From Candidatus Termititenax sp. (GTDB lineage Bacteria; Margulisbacteria; Riflemargulisbacteria; GWF2-35-9; DYQY01), in contig DYQY01000006.1 of NCBI GenBank assembly GCA_020719045.1, positions 70,900 to 134,899 of the forward strand: a stretch of DNA of 64,000 bases, read 5' to 3'. The notes beneath the pieces were generated by a model. That model did no database searches and was not told the origin of the DNA. It worked only from the letters and a program-made list of their open reading frames with translations. The position numbers and the translations under genes are program-made. Position 1 is the stretch's first letter; every line of letters starts with the position of its first letter. Below are positions 48,837 to 56,379 of the stretch, piece after piece.

Positions 48837-49244
48837 CTATAGGCTAACTTTTTTTACCAAAGTAACGACAGTTCCATTTGCAGAAGTTTCATAATCAACA
48901 TGATCCATTAAACTTCTCATAAAAACTATCCCTAAACCTAATCCAATTTTTTCAGGATCATCTTCTTTTGTTTTAACTTCTGCATCAATATCAAAACCCT
49001 TACCAGAGTCTGATATTCTTATTTCTAACTTATCGTCATAAATATTAAAACTAATCTCGATATCTCCTGGAGAATCACCGTATGCGTATTGTACAGAATT
49101 CGTACAAGCCTCTGAAACGGCTATTTTTATGTCTTCAATATCCTCATGAGTAAACTTCATTCTATTAGCAATTCCAGAAGCAGTTAATCTTGCCACCCCA
49201 ACATAATCAGAAATACTTGGGATTGTTAATTTAATACTATTCAT
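48837..49244 (-). CDS. RsbW-like anti-sigma factor / serine protein kinase
   Basis: This 135-aa protein of the GHKL HATPase_c_2 family would hold a sigma factor or other target inactive and phosphorylate a STAS-domain antagonist. Motifs: N-box EDIEDIKIAVSEACTNSVQYAY (about residues 35-56), G1 box ISDSGKGFD, and GLGLGIVFMRSLMDHVDY as the G2-like segment, all in family order. The start has a purine-rich GGGGGGAAG site, 11 bases after the STAS gene, so the two are co-expressed, as in rsbV-rsbW operons. No sigma factor gene follows, so the target may be encoded elsewhere. It could equally act on a PP2C phosphatase-driven switch not involving sigma factors. Confidence 0.87.
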   Translation of the reverse strand: MNSIKLTIPSISDYVGVARLTASGIANRMKFTHEDIEDIKIAVSEACTNSVQYAYGDSPGDIEISFNIYDDKLEIRISDSGKGFDIDAEVKTKEDDPEKIGLGLGIVFMRSLMDHVDYETSANGTVVTLVKKVSL

Positions 49245-49255
49245 TAGCTTCCCCC

Positions 49256-49618
49256 CTACTTACTCAAACTACTTACAGCATCATCTTCATTATCAAATAT
49301 TTTAAAATTTGCAGAAATCAATCCGGATACATCAAATATTTTTTTAATCTGAGGCGTTGCGTTAGTAATATTTATATAACCATTGTTTATCTTTTTAATC
49401 TGATTAGCACCATTAGCAATTACACCTAAACCAGTACTATCAATATATCTAATTCTATCTAAATTCACGATAAGGTCTTTGGCGTTTGGATATGTTTCAA
49501 AAACATACTGAAGCGCATCACTTAATTTGGGATAAGTATACACATCAATTTCGCCCTCTAAATCAATAACTGGAATACTCTTATTTTCTCTGATAGATAC
49601 ATTTAAATCTAAAACCAT
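49256..49618 (-). CDS. STAS-domain anti-sigma factor antagonist (RsbV/SpoIIAA type)
   Basis: This is a 120-aa single STAS domain. The segment IRYIDSTGLGVIANG (about residues 56-70) contains the conserved Asp-Ser, with the Ser as the expected phosphorylation site, and VIDLEGEIDVYTYPKL forms the first strand and helix. In its unphosphorylated form it would bind the RsbW-like kinase encoded 11 bases downstream and free that kinase's target. The start has AGAGGTGG in front. A promoter (TTGCCA-18-TATATT) lies 50-80 bases upstream, so this gene begins the transcription unit with the kinase and the small membrane protein. Confidence 0.9.
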   Translation of the reverse strand: MVLDLNVSIRENKSIPVIDLEGEIDVYTYPKLSDALQYVFETYPNAKDLIVNLDRIRYIDSTGLGVIANGANQIKKINNGYINITNATPQIKKIFDVSGLISANFKIFDNEDDAVSSLSK

Positions 49619-49667
49619 GTTACCACCTCTCGCCTGTAAATTTTTAATCTTACTTTCATATTACCAA

Positions 49668-49697
49668 AATATAACAAATTTGTTTATAGTCTGGCAA
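49668..49697 (-). promoter_or_regulatory. sigma-70-type promoter of the STAS/RsbW unit
   Basis: On the minus strand TTGCCA (49692-49697) and TATATT (49668-49673) are separated by 18 bases, upstream of the STAS gene. Spacing and hexamers fit a vegetative promoter and match the 18-base spacing seen at the tRNA-Ser and gltX promoters in this window. Confidence 0.6.
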
Positions 49698-49701
49698 TAA
49701 A

Positions 49702-50127
49702 TTACAGTATTTCTACTAATTGTACATCAAAAATTAAATTCTTGCCTGCTAGATCTGAATTAGCATCTAAAAAAACCTCTGTATCAGTAAGCTCTTTAAC
49801 TGTTATAGGAATCATAACTCCATGCTCAGATGGCATTTGAAGCTTCATTCCAACCTGAAAATCTATATCAGGAGGTAGTTGCTCTTTTAAAAAAGATACG
49901 ACTAATTCTTCTTGATACTCACCATAGGCTTTCTCCATTGGAATAAAAATCTCTTTCTTTTCATTAATCTTCATACCAACTACGCCCTCATCAAAACCAG
50001 CAATGACATGCCCAACTCCAACCTTAAAAGTTAATGGCTCTCTGCCTTCTGAAGAATCAAATACCGTACCATCCTCTAATTTGCCAGTGTAATGCACCCT
50101 AATGTTATCGTTACTTTTTACAACCAT
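49702..50127 (-). CDS. FKBP-type peptidyl-prolyl isomerase, SlyD-like
   Basis: This 141-aa cytoplasmic FKBP with an inserted chaperone flap catalyses proline isomerisation and assists folding. VHYTGKLEDGTVFDSSEGREP and VIAGFDEGVVGM (residues about 10-50) are the FKBP core; the insert (about 65-120) matches the IF domain of SlyD, and DANSDLAGKNLIFDVQLVEI is the returning core strand, with SDLAGK in place of the usual HPLAGK. It lacks the His-rich, Cys-rich metal-binding tail of E. coli SlyD, as in many other lineages. A ribosome binding site (AGAGGAG) precedes the ATG. It lies 88 bases after an unknown gene on the same strand. Confidence 0.92.
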   Translation of the reverse strand: MVVKSNDNIRVHYTGKLEDGTVFDSSEGREPLTFKVGVGHVIAGFDEGVVGMKINEKKEIFIPMEKAYGEYQEELVVSFLKEQLPPDIDFQVGMKLQMPSEHGVMIPITVKELTDTEVFLDANSDLAGKNLIFDVQLVEIL

Positions 50128-50215
50128 ACCTTACGCTCCTCTCTAGATATAGATACAATCATAACATAATTTATTGATATATATTAGTTTGGTGAGAATG
50201 TTACAAAAGCTTCAC

Positions 50216-50644
50216 TTACATGTCTGCAAAAAGCTCTGCCATTTGACGGATACCCTCTGTTGGCTGAACGGCATCTGGTCTAAAACTAGCACCGTGACCT
50301 TCATATCCTGGAGGAGCAGCTCCACCAACACCCTGCATCGCAAATATTTCTTTTGCATCATCATATCCTAACTCTGATGAAGCAGGCATCGAAAAATTAA
50401 ACCCGCCAGAATCTAATCCTTGCATAGAAACACTGGAAGATATTGAAAGATCACCAAGCCCAGCAAATTCATTTATTGCCGGCGAAGAATACTCTGTTGA
50501 GGCAGCCTTATCCGCGGGGTAAAAAGACGTAGGCAAAGACTGAAGGTTGTCACTATCTACCTTTGGTATTGATATCTGAGAACTTATATTTCTTGTGTCA
50601 CTAAGTCCTACATTTATACTTCCGATACTTATTCCATCACTCAT
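50216..50644 (-). CDS. Ser/Gly-rich protein of unknown function
   Basis: This is a 142-aa protein without cysteine, hydrophobic segment or signal peptide. The first two thirds are low in charge and rich in Ser, Ile, Gly and Pro (ISIGSINVGLSDTRNISSQ, LSISSSVSMQGLDSGG), so they are probably disordered; the C-terminal part (DDAKEIFAMQG, TEGIRQMAELFADM) may be helical. A strong AAGGAGG eight bases before ATG shows it is translated. I recognise no family. It lies upstream of the SlyD-like gene and could share its transcript. The composition suggests an export substrate, scaffold or tether, but there is no direct evidence. Confidence 0.65.
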   Translation of the reverse strand: MSDGISIGSINVGLSDTRNISSQISIPKVDSDNLQSLPTSFYPADKAASTEYSSPAINEFAGLGDLSISSSVSMQGLDSGGFNFSMPASSELGYDDAKEIFAMQGVGGAAPPGYEGHGASFRPDAVQPTEGIRQMAELFADM

Positions 50645-50870
50645 TCAGTTTTCCTCCTTACCCAACAATCTTACTAACGTGATATGACAAAGCATTTTTG
50701 TATCCATTGTTTCTGGTGAATAAGGCTTGAGAGCTTTTACAAATCCTAACGATATATTTATATGTACACTAAATTAGTATCATTACCGTTAAAAGAACCA
50801 AAAAAAGAATACTTATTCTTTATCCCATGGTGTCATTTAATATGATTCAATTCGGACTACCAATGAACCA

Positions 50871-50900
50871 TTGAACTAAAGAACGATTGAACGGTATAAT
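50871..50900 (+). promoter_or_regulatory. promoter of tRNA-Ser
   Basis: TTGAAC (50871-50876) and TATAAT (50895-50900) are separated by 18 bases, and the tRNA begins 14 bases after the -10 element, as expected for a short precursor leader. Confidence 0.85.
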
Positions 50901-50914
50901 ATGTTTTCCATTGT

Positions 50915-51004
50915 GGAGAGATCGCCTAGTCCGGTTTATGGCGCACGCCTGGAAAGTGTGTATACCGCAAGGTATCGAGGGTTCGAATCCCTCTCTCTCC
51001 GCCA
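50915..51004 (+). tRNA. tRNA-Ser (anticodon GGA)
   Basis: The acceptor stem GGAGAGA pairs with TCTCTCC, with discriminator G and an encoded CCA end. The anticodon stem-loop is CACGC-CTGGAAA-GTGTG, placing GGA at positions 34-36, which reads Ser UCC/UCU codons. A long variable arm (ATACC-GCAA-GGTAT) confirms a class II tRNA, and GGTTCGAATCC is the T-loop. The accessory stretch with recombinase remains begins right after it, so its 3' end is a candidate former integration site. Confidence 0.96.
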
Positions 51005-51092
51005 GTAAGTCAAAATCTGCGATACAGATGGCACTAAGCTTACATTGTATTTTGCAATCCAAAAATCATTAAAAAAGTCGAACGCTTTGGAT

Positions 51093-51679
51093 TTATGGTG
51101 GAAACTCCAGCTGGATAGTTATAGGCCACGGTAACGCTTTAAACTGTAGGTCTAGATGGCTTTTATAAAAGATTATTTGGCTCAAGTGTTGGGACAGAAA
51201 AACTTTGTGTTCTGAGACGGAAAATTGTCCAGAAATCAGGCTGTCGAAGAATTTGTCTTTGCGTGTTTCTAGCTGATTTAGTTGGGCTTCTTGCAGGCGT
51301 ATACTTTCTTGGATGGCTTGGATTTCTTTTTCTATTGCTAGGTTGTGCTTAAGAATCTGGTTTTCAACTGGCGTAAAACCTTGTTCGTTAGTGAGGCTCA
51401 GAAGGCTTTGGCGGTCAAGGTTGTTGAGTGGTTGTCCAAGAATTTATTGAAGATAAACTCAACCAGATCTTTTTCTTTTTTATAGGGCACTAACTCTTTA
51501 TTGAGGTTGGTATTTCCACCAGATTTGCCACGTTCAATGTAGAGATTATGGATCTCGAAATTACGGAAATCGCAAAACTTCTTAAGTTCTTTTTCTTGTT
51601 CTTCCAAAGAATCCCCTTCATTAGCTTGGCGTTCTGTAGATACTCGAAGATATAACGCTACTTTAAAATTGTTTTTCAT
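51093..51679 (-). pseudogene. decayed large serine recombinase
   Basis: The N-terminus (ALYLRVSTERQ with the catalytic Ser, then RGKSGGNT) is a resolvase/invertase catalytic domain of a large serine recombinase. After about residue 60 it jumps to a sequence typical of the recombinase domain (KKEKDLVEFIFNKF) and stops at 51398, so the middle of the catalytic domain is deleted. A second frame from about 51385 to 51093 encodes a coiled-coil C-terminus (LAIEKEIQAIQESIRLQEAQ, then KDKFFDSLISGQFS). The two parts lie in different frames (codon phase differs), so at least one frameshift and a large deletion separate them. A complete enzyme would be about 450-550 aa. It is a remnant of an integrative element beside tRNA-Ser. 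Confidence 0.85.
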
Positions 51680-51724
51680 TCATTTCTTTTCACCTTTCAC
51701 TGTTCACTTTTCACTCAAAGCTGG

Positions 51725-52223
51725 CTACTTTAGGTAGACAGCTTTGTAAGCACCTTCCCAGCAACCACCACAAAGAAGAGGCTTCCATTTGATATTAGGA
51801 AACTCTGGAAGAGCACAATCCAGACAAAAGATAACGACCTGCAACTGTCCAGCAAGTGCCTTGCGGATAGTGAACAAACTTCCCTTGCTCTCGCCATGCA
51901 AAAAGGCAACTATACCAGATACAGCCTCGATTAACCGCATGTTACGTTGCAGGAGCCCAGTGCGAACTATGGAATATTCTTCCTTACCTTGGAGACTGCC
52001 CCAAATAACTGAACCACCATACTGCTTGAACTGCCTAGTGAGTGCGCGGACTTTGAATGGAAAACCCTCATAGGTACTCCAAGGACTATACAAGGTGCCT
52101 TTACAACTTTCGCCAAGATGAACTAACTGGCTAAGACAATATTCATCTGCACCAATAGCCCCACCACTAGCTATATGGTAACGACCTAGAACCTATAACC
52201 CCGATATGTTTTACTACTGACAT
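51725..52223 (-). pseudogene. decayed DprA/SLOG-like Rossmann-fold protein
   Basis: The ATG at 52223 (AAGGAGG six bases upstream) begins HIGVIGSRSLPYS and then meets a stop. A second frame resumes at ASGGAIGADEYCL and continues to 51725 with KQYGGSVIWGSLQGKEEYS, GLLQRNMRLIEA and GIVAFLHGESKGSLFTI. The GVIGSR start, SGG-x-x-G-A-D and late GLL-x-R-N pattern is that of DprA-like nucleotide- or DNA-binding Rossmann folds (SLOG superfamily). A short deletion, roughly 30 residues judging by related folds, removed the piece between the first strand and the SGG motif and shifted the frame. The ORF track's 122-aa ORF is only the distal part. It lies 45 bases upstream of the recombinase remnant on the same strand, so the two probably came from one mobile element. 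By eye the pair looks less AT-rich than its neighbours. Confidence 0.7.
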
Positions 52224-52542
52224 TTGTGCCTCCTTTTGTCGCAGCTCTAGCTGGAACTGCTTTGATGGGGCACAGAAAAACCAGAAAAAGAAATACTTGT
52301 CAAAGCACTTTTTTATTTATTTTTTAGGGAAAACAACAATTAGTTATAATATTATTCTTTAATCAACGACACTAGCCGTCATACCAAGTATGATATATAT
52401 ATAGGTTGTGGGATGCTTTGCTTTATAAAAGGAGCTTATTAACATATAATATTAGGTATTACATAAACTGGAGAAAAGATGACAATACCAGACTACCAAA
52501 ACATAAAGAATCGATACTGATTATTTTGAAGAAGGATTAATT
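52224..52542 (+). other. AT-rich gap before hsdR with a vestigial ORF start
   Basis: This gap of about 320 bases holds no complete gene. At 52479-52520 GGAGAAAAG precedes a 13-codon ORF beginning MTIPDYQNI; that opening resembles the start of Mrr-type restriction proteins (Mrr_N, M-x-I-P-D-Y/F-Q), then stops. It may be a relic of a deleted restriction gene or a leader. TATAAT at 52345-52350 is a possible -10 for the restriction operon but has no good -35. Confidence 0.35.
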
Positions 52543-54930
52543 TTGAATAAAAAAGAATTATCAGAAAGAGACATTTGCACAAAATATATTACACCTGCAA
52601 TTCAACAAGCCGGATGGAATATTGAAACTCAATTTAGAGAAGAAGTCAGTTTTACTGCCGGTCGTATTTATGTAAAAGGAAAACAATACAAAAGAGGAAA
52701 ACAAAAAAGAGCCGATTACATCCTGTACTATAAACCAAATATCCCGATAGCAGTTATTGAAGCCAAAGATAATAAACATTCCGTAAGAGCAGGCATTCAG
52801 CAAGCATTAGATTATGCTATTTCTTTAGATGTTCCTTGTGCATTCAGTAGCAATGGAGACGGTTTTTATTTTCATGACAGAACAGTAAAAGAAGGGAAAA
52901 TTGAAACAGAAATCTTTATGAACGATTTCCCAACACCTGAAGAATTATGGGAGAAATATAAAACTTACAAAGGGATTGAATCTAAACAAGAAGAAAATAT
53001 AGCTTCACAAGATTACTTTTATGACAAAACAGGACGAAGCCCAAGATACTATCAACAAATTGCTATAAACAGAACGGTAGAAAGTATTGCGAAAAATAAT
53101 GGAAATAACAGACATTTATTAGTAATGGCAACTGGAACTGGGAAAACCTATACTGCATTTCAGATTATTTATCGTTTATGGAAAAGTGGAATTAAAAAAA
53201 GAATTCTTTTTCTTGCAGACAGAACTTCTCTAATTGACCAAACTGCTCGTGGAGATTTTAGGCATTTTAAAGATGCGATGACCATTATTAGACATAAAAA
53301 AATTGATCATGCATACAATGTTTATTTGTCCTTATATCAAGGATTATCTGACAGTAAAACCGAAGAAGATGCTTACAAACAATTTTCTCGTGATTTCTTT
53401 GATCTTGTTATTGTAGATGAGTGTCATCGAGGTAGTGCCAAAGAAGACAGTAAATGGCGAGAAATATTAGATTATTTCAACTCGGCAACCCACGTTGGGT
53501 TAACAGCTACTCCTAAAGAAACCAGTGAAGTTTCCAATACTCATTATTTTGGCGACCCTGTTTATACCTACTCATTAAAACAAGGTATTGATGATGGCTT
53601 TCTTGCACCCTATAAAGTCGTAAAAATAACCTTAGATATTGATGCAGAAGGATGGAGACCACCTATAGGTTATCTCGACAAAAACGGCAATCCAGTTGAG
53701 GATAGAGTTTATAACCAGACAGACTTTGATAGAAATATTATTGTTGATGAACGTCGAGAAATAGTTGCAAAAAAGATAACGGAATTTCTTAAAGGATACG
53801 ACCGTATGGCGAAATCTATTGTTTTTTGTATTGATATTGAACATGCAGAGGGTATGCGAACGACTTTAGCAAACGAAAATAGTGATTTAGTTTCTATAAA
53901 TAGTAAATATGTTATGCAAATTACCGGCGACAATGAGGAAGGAAAAAGAGAACTAGATAACTTTATTAATCCTGAAGAGCCTTACCCTGTTATTGCCACT
54001 ACTTCAAAACTCATGACCACGGGGGTTGATGCTCAAACCTGTAAATTAATTGTATTGGATAGCAACATTGGTTCAATGACTGAATTTAAACAGATTATCG
54101 GCAGAGGTACCAGGGTTAATGAAGAACATGATAAAACCTATTTTACGATTATGGATTTTCGCAATGTAACCAACCTATTTGCTGATCCTGGTTTTGATGG
54201 CGACCCAGTTATGGTTAAAGAATTTGGTGAAGATGAGGATATCTCGGTTATAGAAGATGAAGTTTCAGATGAACCAATAATTGACATTATTGATGGTGAA
54301 GAAGTGGATTTTCCTGCTGATACACCAGAGATTATTGAAGGTGGAATAATTGAAGAAGGAAAACGCAAAAAAATTAGAGTTAATGGCGTTGAAGTTAAAA
54401 TCATTAATGAAAGAGTCCAATACCTGGGTGATAACGGGAAAATTATTACCGAAAGCTTAAAAGACTACACCAAAAAAAACATACTAAAAGAATATGCTAC
54501 ATTAAGCGAATTTTTAAACAAGTGGAATACCTCCGATAAAAAAGAAGCTATCTTAGTTGAGCTTCAGGAACATGGAGTGTTCTTGCATGAACTACAGGAA
54601 GAAGTTGGAAAGGAATATGACTTATTTGACCTAGTATGCCATGTGGCTTTTGAAAAACCACCTCTTACTAGGAAAGAACGGGCTATGAATGTGAAAAAAA
54701 GAAGTTATTTTGGCAAATATGGTGAAAAAGCTAAGCAAGTATTAGACGCTTTACTTAAAAAATATTCAGATGAAGGTCTTGGCAATATTGAAAGTATGGA
54801 AGTACTCAGACTTGATCCTATAAATAAACTGGGTTCACCAATTGAACTCGTAAATGCTTTTGGTGGAAAAGATAAATATTGGAAAGCAATAAAAGAACTA
54901 GAGAAAGAACTATACAGGGAGGCAGCATAA
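52543..54930 (+). CDS. hsdR: type I restriction enzyme R subunit (HsdR, EcoEI-like)
   Basis: This is the ATP-driven translocase and nuclease subunit of a type I restriction-modification complex. Residues about 20-80 are the PD-(D/E)xK nuclease (RADYILYYKP, then AVIEAKDN). Helicase motifs follow: Walker A MATGTGKTYTA at about 195, DECHRGS (motif II) at about 291, GLTATPKE (III), and TGVDAQTCKLIVLD with IGRGTRV (V/VI). The C-terminal 200 residues (LFDLVCHVAFEKPPLTRKER) match the EcoEI R C-terminal domain. The 795-aa length is normal for this subgroup. The start is TTG with GAAGGA upstream. hsdM begins 3 bases after its stop. It appears intact, unlike hsdS downstream. Confidence 0.95.
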   Translation: MNKKELSERDICTKYITPAIQQAGWNIETQFREEVSFTAGRIYVKGKQYKRGKQKRADYILYYKPNIPIAVIEAKDNKHSVRAGIQQALDYAISLDVPCAFSSNGDGFYFHDRTVKEGKIETEIFMNDFPTPEELWEKYKTYKGIESKQEENIASQDYFYDKTGRSPRYYQQIAINRTVESIAKNNGNNRHLLVMATGTGKTYTAFQIIYRLWKSGIKKRILFLADRTSLIDQTARGDFRHFKDAMTIIRHKKIDHAYNVYLSLYQGLSDSKTEEDAYKQFSRDFFDLVIVDECHRGSAKEDSKWREILDYFNSATHVGLTATPKETSEVSNTHYFGDPVYTYSLKQGIDDGFLAPYKVVKITLDIDAEGWRPPIGYLDKNGNPVEDRVYNQTDFDRNIIVDERREIVAKKITEFLKGYDRMAKSIVFCIDIEHAEGMRTTLANENSDLVSINSKYVMQITGDNEEGKRELDNFINPEEPYPVIATTSKLMTTGVDAQTCKLIVLDSNIGSMTEFKQIIGRGTRVNEEHDKTYFTIMDFRNVTNLFADPGFDGDPVMVKEFGEDEDISVIEDEVSDEPIIDIIDGEEVDFPADTPEIIEGGIIEEGKRKKIRVNGVEVKIINERVQYLGDNGKIITESLKDYTKKNILKEYATLSEFLNKWNTSDKKEAILVELQEHGVFLHELQEEVGKEYDLFDLVCHVAFEKPPLTRKERAMNVKKRSYFGKYGEKAKQVLDALLKKYSDEGLGNIESMEVLRLDPINKLGSPIELVNAFGGKDKYWKAIKELEKELYREAA

Positions 54931-54933
54931 ACC

Positions 54934-56379
54934 ATGGCAAATGTAGGAGCAGTCATTAACAATATAAGAAATATCATGAGGCAGGATAGAGGCATTAGCG
55001 GAGATGCTCAACGTTTAGAACAGCTTGGATGGATGCTTTTTTTAAAAATTATAGATGATAAAGATCAAGAACTGGAGTTAATTAAAGAAGATTACGTTTC
55101 TGTAATCCCTTCTAAATTCCAATGGCGAAATTGGGCGTCTGACCCAGAAGGCATAACCGGCGATGAATTGCTTAATTTTATTGATAGCAACAGTGAATTA
55201 AATAAAGGTCTATTTGCTTCTTTAAAAGAACTAACAAAAACAAATCAAAGTAAACGAGCTGAACTAGTACAAGAAGTTTTTGAAGGAAATAACAATTACA
55301 TGAAATCCGGCTATGAAATGAGAAAAGTAATTAATAAATTAAATGAAATTGATTTTAATAGTTCTGAGGATAAGCATATTTTTGGTACTATCTATGAAGG
55401 AATACTTGAAGAGTTACGTGATGCCGGTAATAAAGGAGAATATTATACTCCAAGAGCTATAACTAAATTAATGACTATGATGACCGCCCCAAAGCTGGGA
55501 AATTCAGTTCTTGACCCAGCTTGCGGAACTGGTGGATTCCTAACTGCTGCTATTGACCATATTCGAGAAAACTACGTCCATAATGTAGAAGAAGAGCAAA
55601 TACTACAAAAAAGCATTACTGGTTGGGAATTAAAGCCTGTTGCTTATGTTTTAGGATTAACTAATCTTATCCTGCATGGAATGGACGTGCCGAATTATCA
55701 TTATATAGATAGTTTAAAAAAAGAATATAATTCTATCTCTAATAAAGATCGCGTGGATGTAATACTTGCTAATCCCCCATTTGGAGCTTCAATTGCGGAT
55801 GGCGTAGAAACAAACTTTCCAGCAACTTATCGTTGTAAAGAAAGTGCCGATTTATTTGTTATATTAATGGTTCAACTATTAAAATCTACCGGTAAAGCTA
55901 CCATTGTTTTGCCAGACGGTTCTATTACTGGTGATGGTGTTAAAGCAAGAATTAGAGAACGATTACTTACGGAGTGCAATCTACATACTATTGTTCGATT
56001 GCCACAAAGTACTTTCTTCCCTGCTACGGTGAGTACTAATTTGCTTTTTTTTGAAAAAGGAACACCAACAAAAGAAATCTGGTATTATGAACATCGTTTA
56101 CCAGAGGGACAAAAAAGTTATTCTAAGAATAAACCGATTCAGTTCGAAGAATTTGAACCATTGTTAAGTTGGTGGAATGACCGAAAAGAAAATGATATTG
56201 CTTGGAAAGTTCGAATAGAAAATTTAAAAGACTGGGATTTAGATATTAAAAATCCTACAAAAGCAAAAGAAGAAGATACTCTAAGTAGTAGAGAAATATT
56301 GGATTTACTACATGCCTCTTTTTCAAAAAGTGATGGATTGTTAGCAAAGTTAAAGGAAGAATTGAATGCCACTCATTAA
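54934..56379 (+). CDS. hsdM: type I restriction-modification DNA methyltransferase subunit (HsdM)
   Basis: This subunit is an N6-adenine methyltransferase using S-adenosylmethionine, acting in an M2S complex. The N-terminal helical domain spans about 1-150. GEYYTPRAITKLM leads into the SAM motif LDPACGTGGFL (about 193) and the catalytic motif IV ANPPFG (about 279). VLPDGSITGDG and RLPQSTFFPATVSTNLLFF are further family motifs. The 481-aa length is normal. The start codon lies 3 bases after hsdR, and its end overlaps the AlbA_2 gene by 14 bases, indicating one operon. Activity needs a specificity subunit, and the only one here is truncated. Confidence 0.95.
   Translation: MANVGAVINNIRNIMRQDRGISGDAQRLEQLGWMLFLKIIDDKDQELELIKEDYVSVIPSKFQWRNWASDPEGITGDELLNFIDSNSELNKGLFASLKELTKTNQSKRAELVQEVFEGNNNYMKSGYEMRKVINKLNEIDFNSSEDKHIFGTIYEGILEELRDAGNKGEYYTPRAITKLMTMMTAPKLGNSVLDPACGTGGFLTAAIDHIRENYVHNVEEEQILQKSITGWELKPVAYVLGLTNLILHGMDVPNYHYIDSLKKEYNSISNKDRVDVILANPPFGASIADGVETNFPATYRCKESADLFVILMVQLLKSTGKATIVLPDGSITGDGVKARIRERLLTECNLHTIVRLPQSTFFPATVSTNLLFFEKGTPTKEIWYYEHRLPEGQKSYSKNKPIQFEEFEPLLSWWNDRKENDIAWKVRIENLKDWDLDIKNPTKAKEEDTLSSREILDLLHASFSKSDGLLAKLKEELNATH

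Noticed and set aside
50804-50821. AAAGAATA/TATTCTTT hairpin upstream of the tRNA promoter as a terminator
   Set aside because: AT-rich 8-bp stem that would read on the minus strand, where no intact upstream gene needs it; likely chance in AT-rich sequence.
50847-51072. ORFs on both strands over 50847-51072
   Set aside because: They run across the tRNA-Ser gene and have no coding features.
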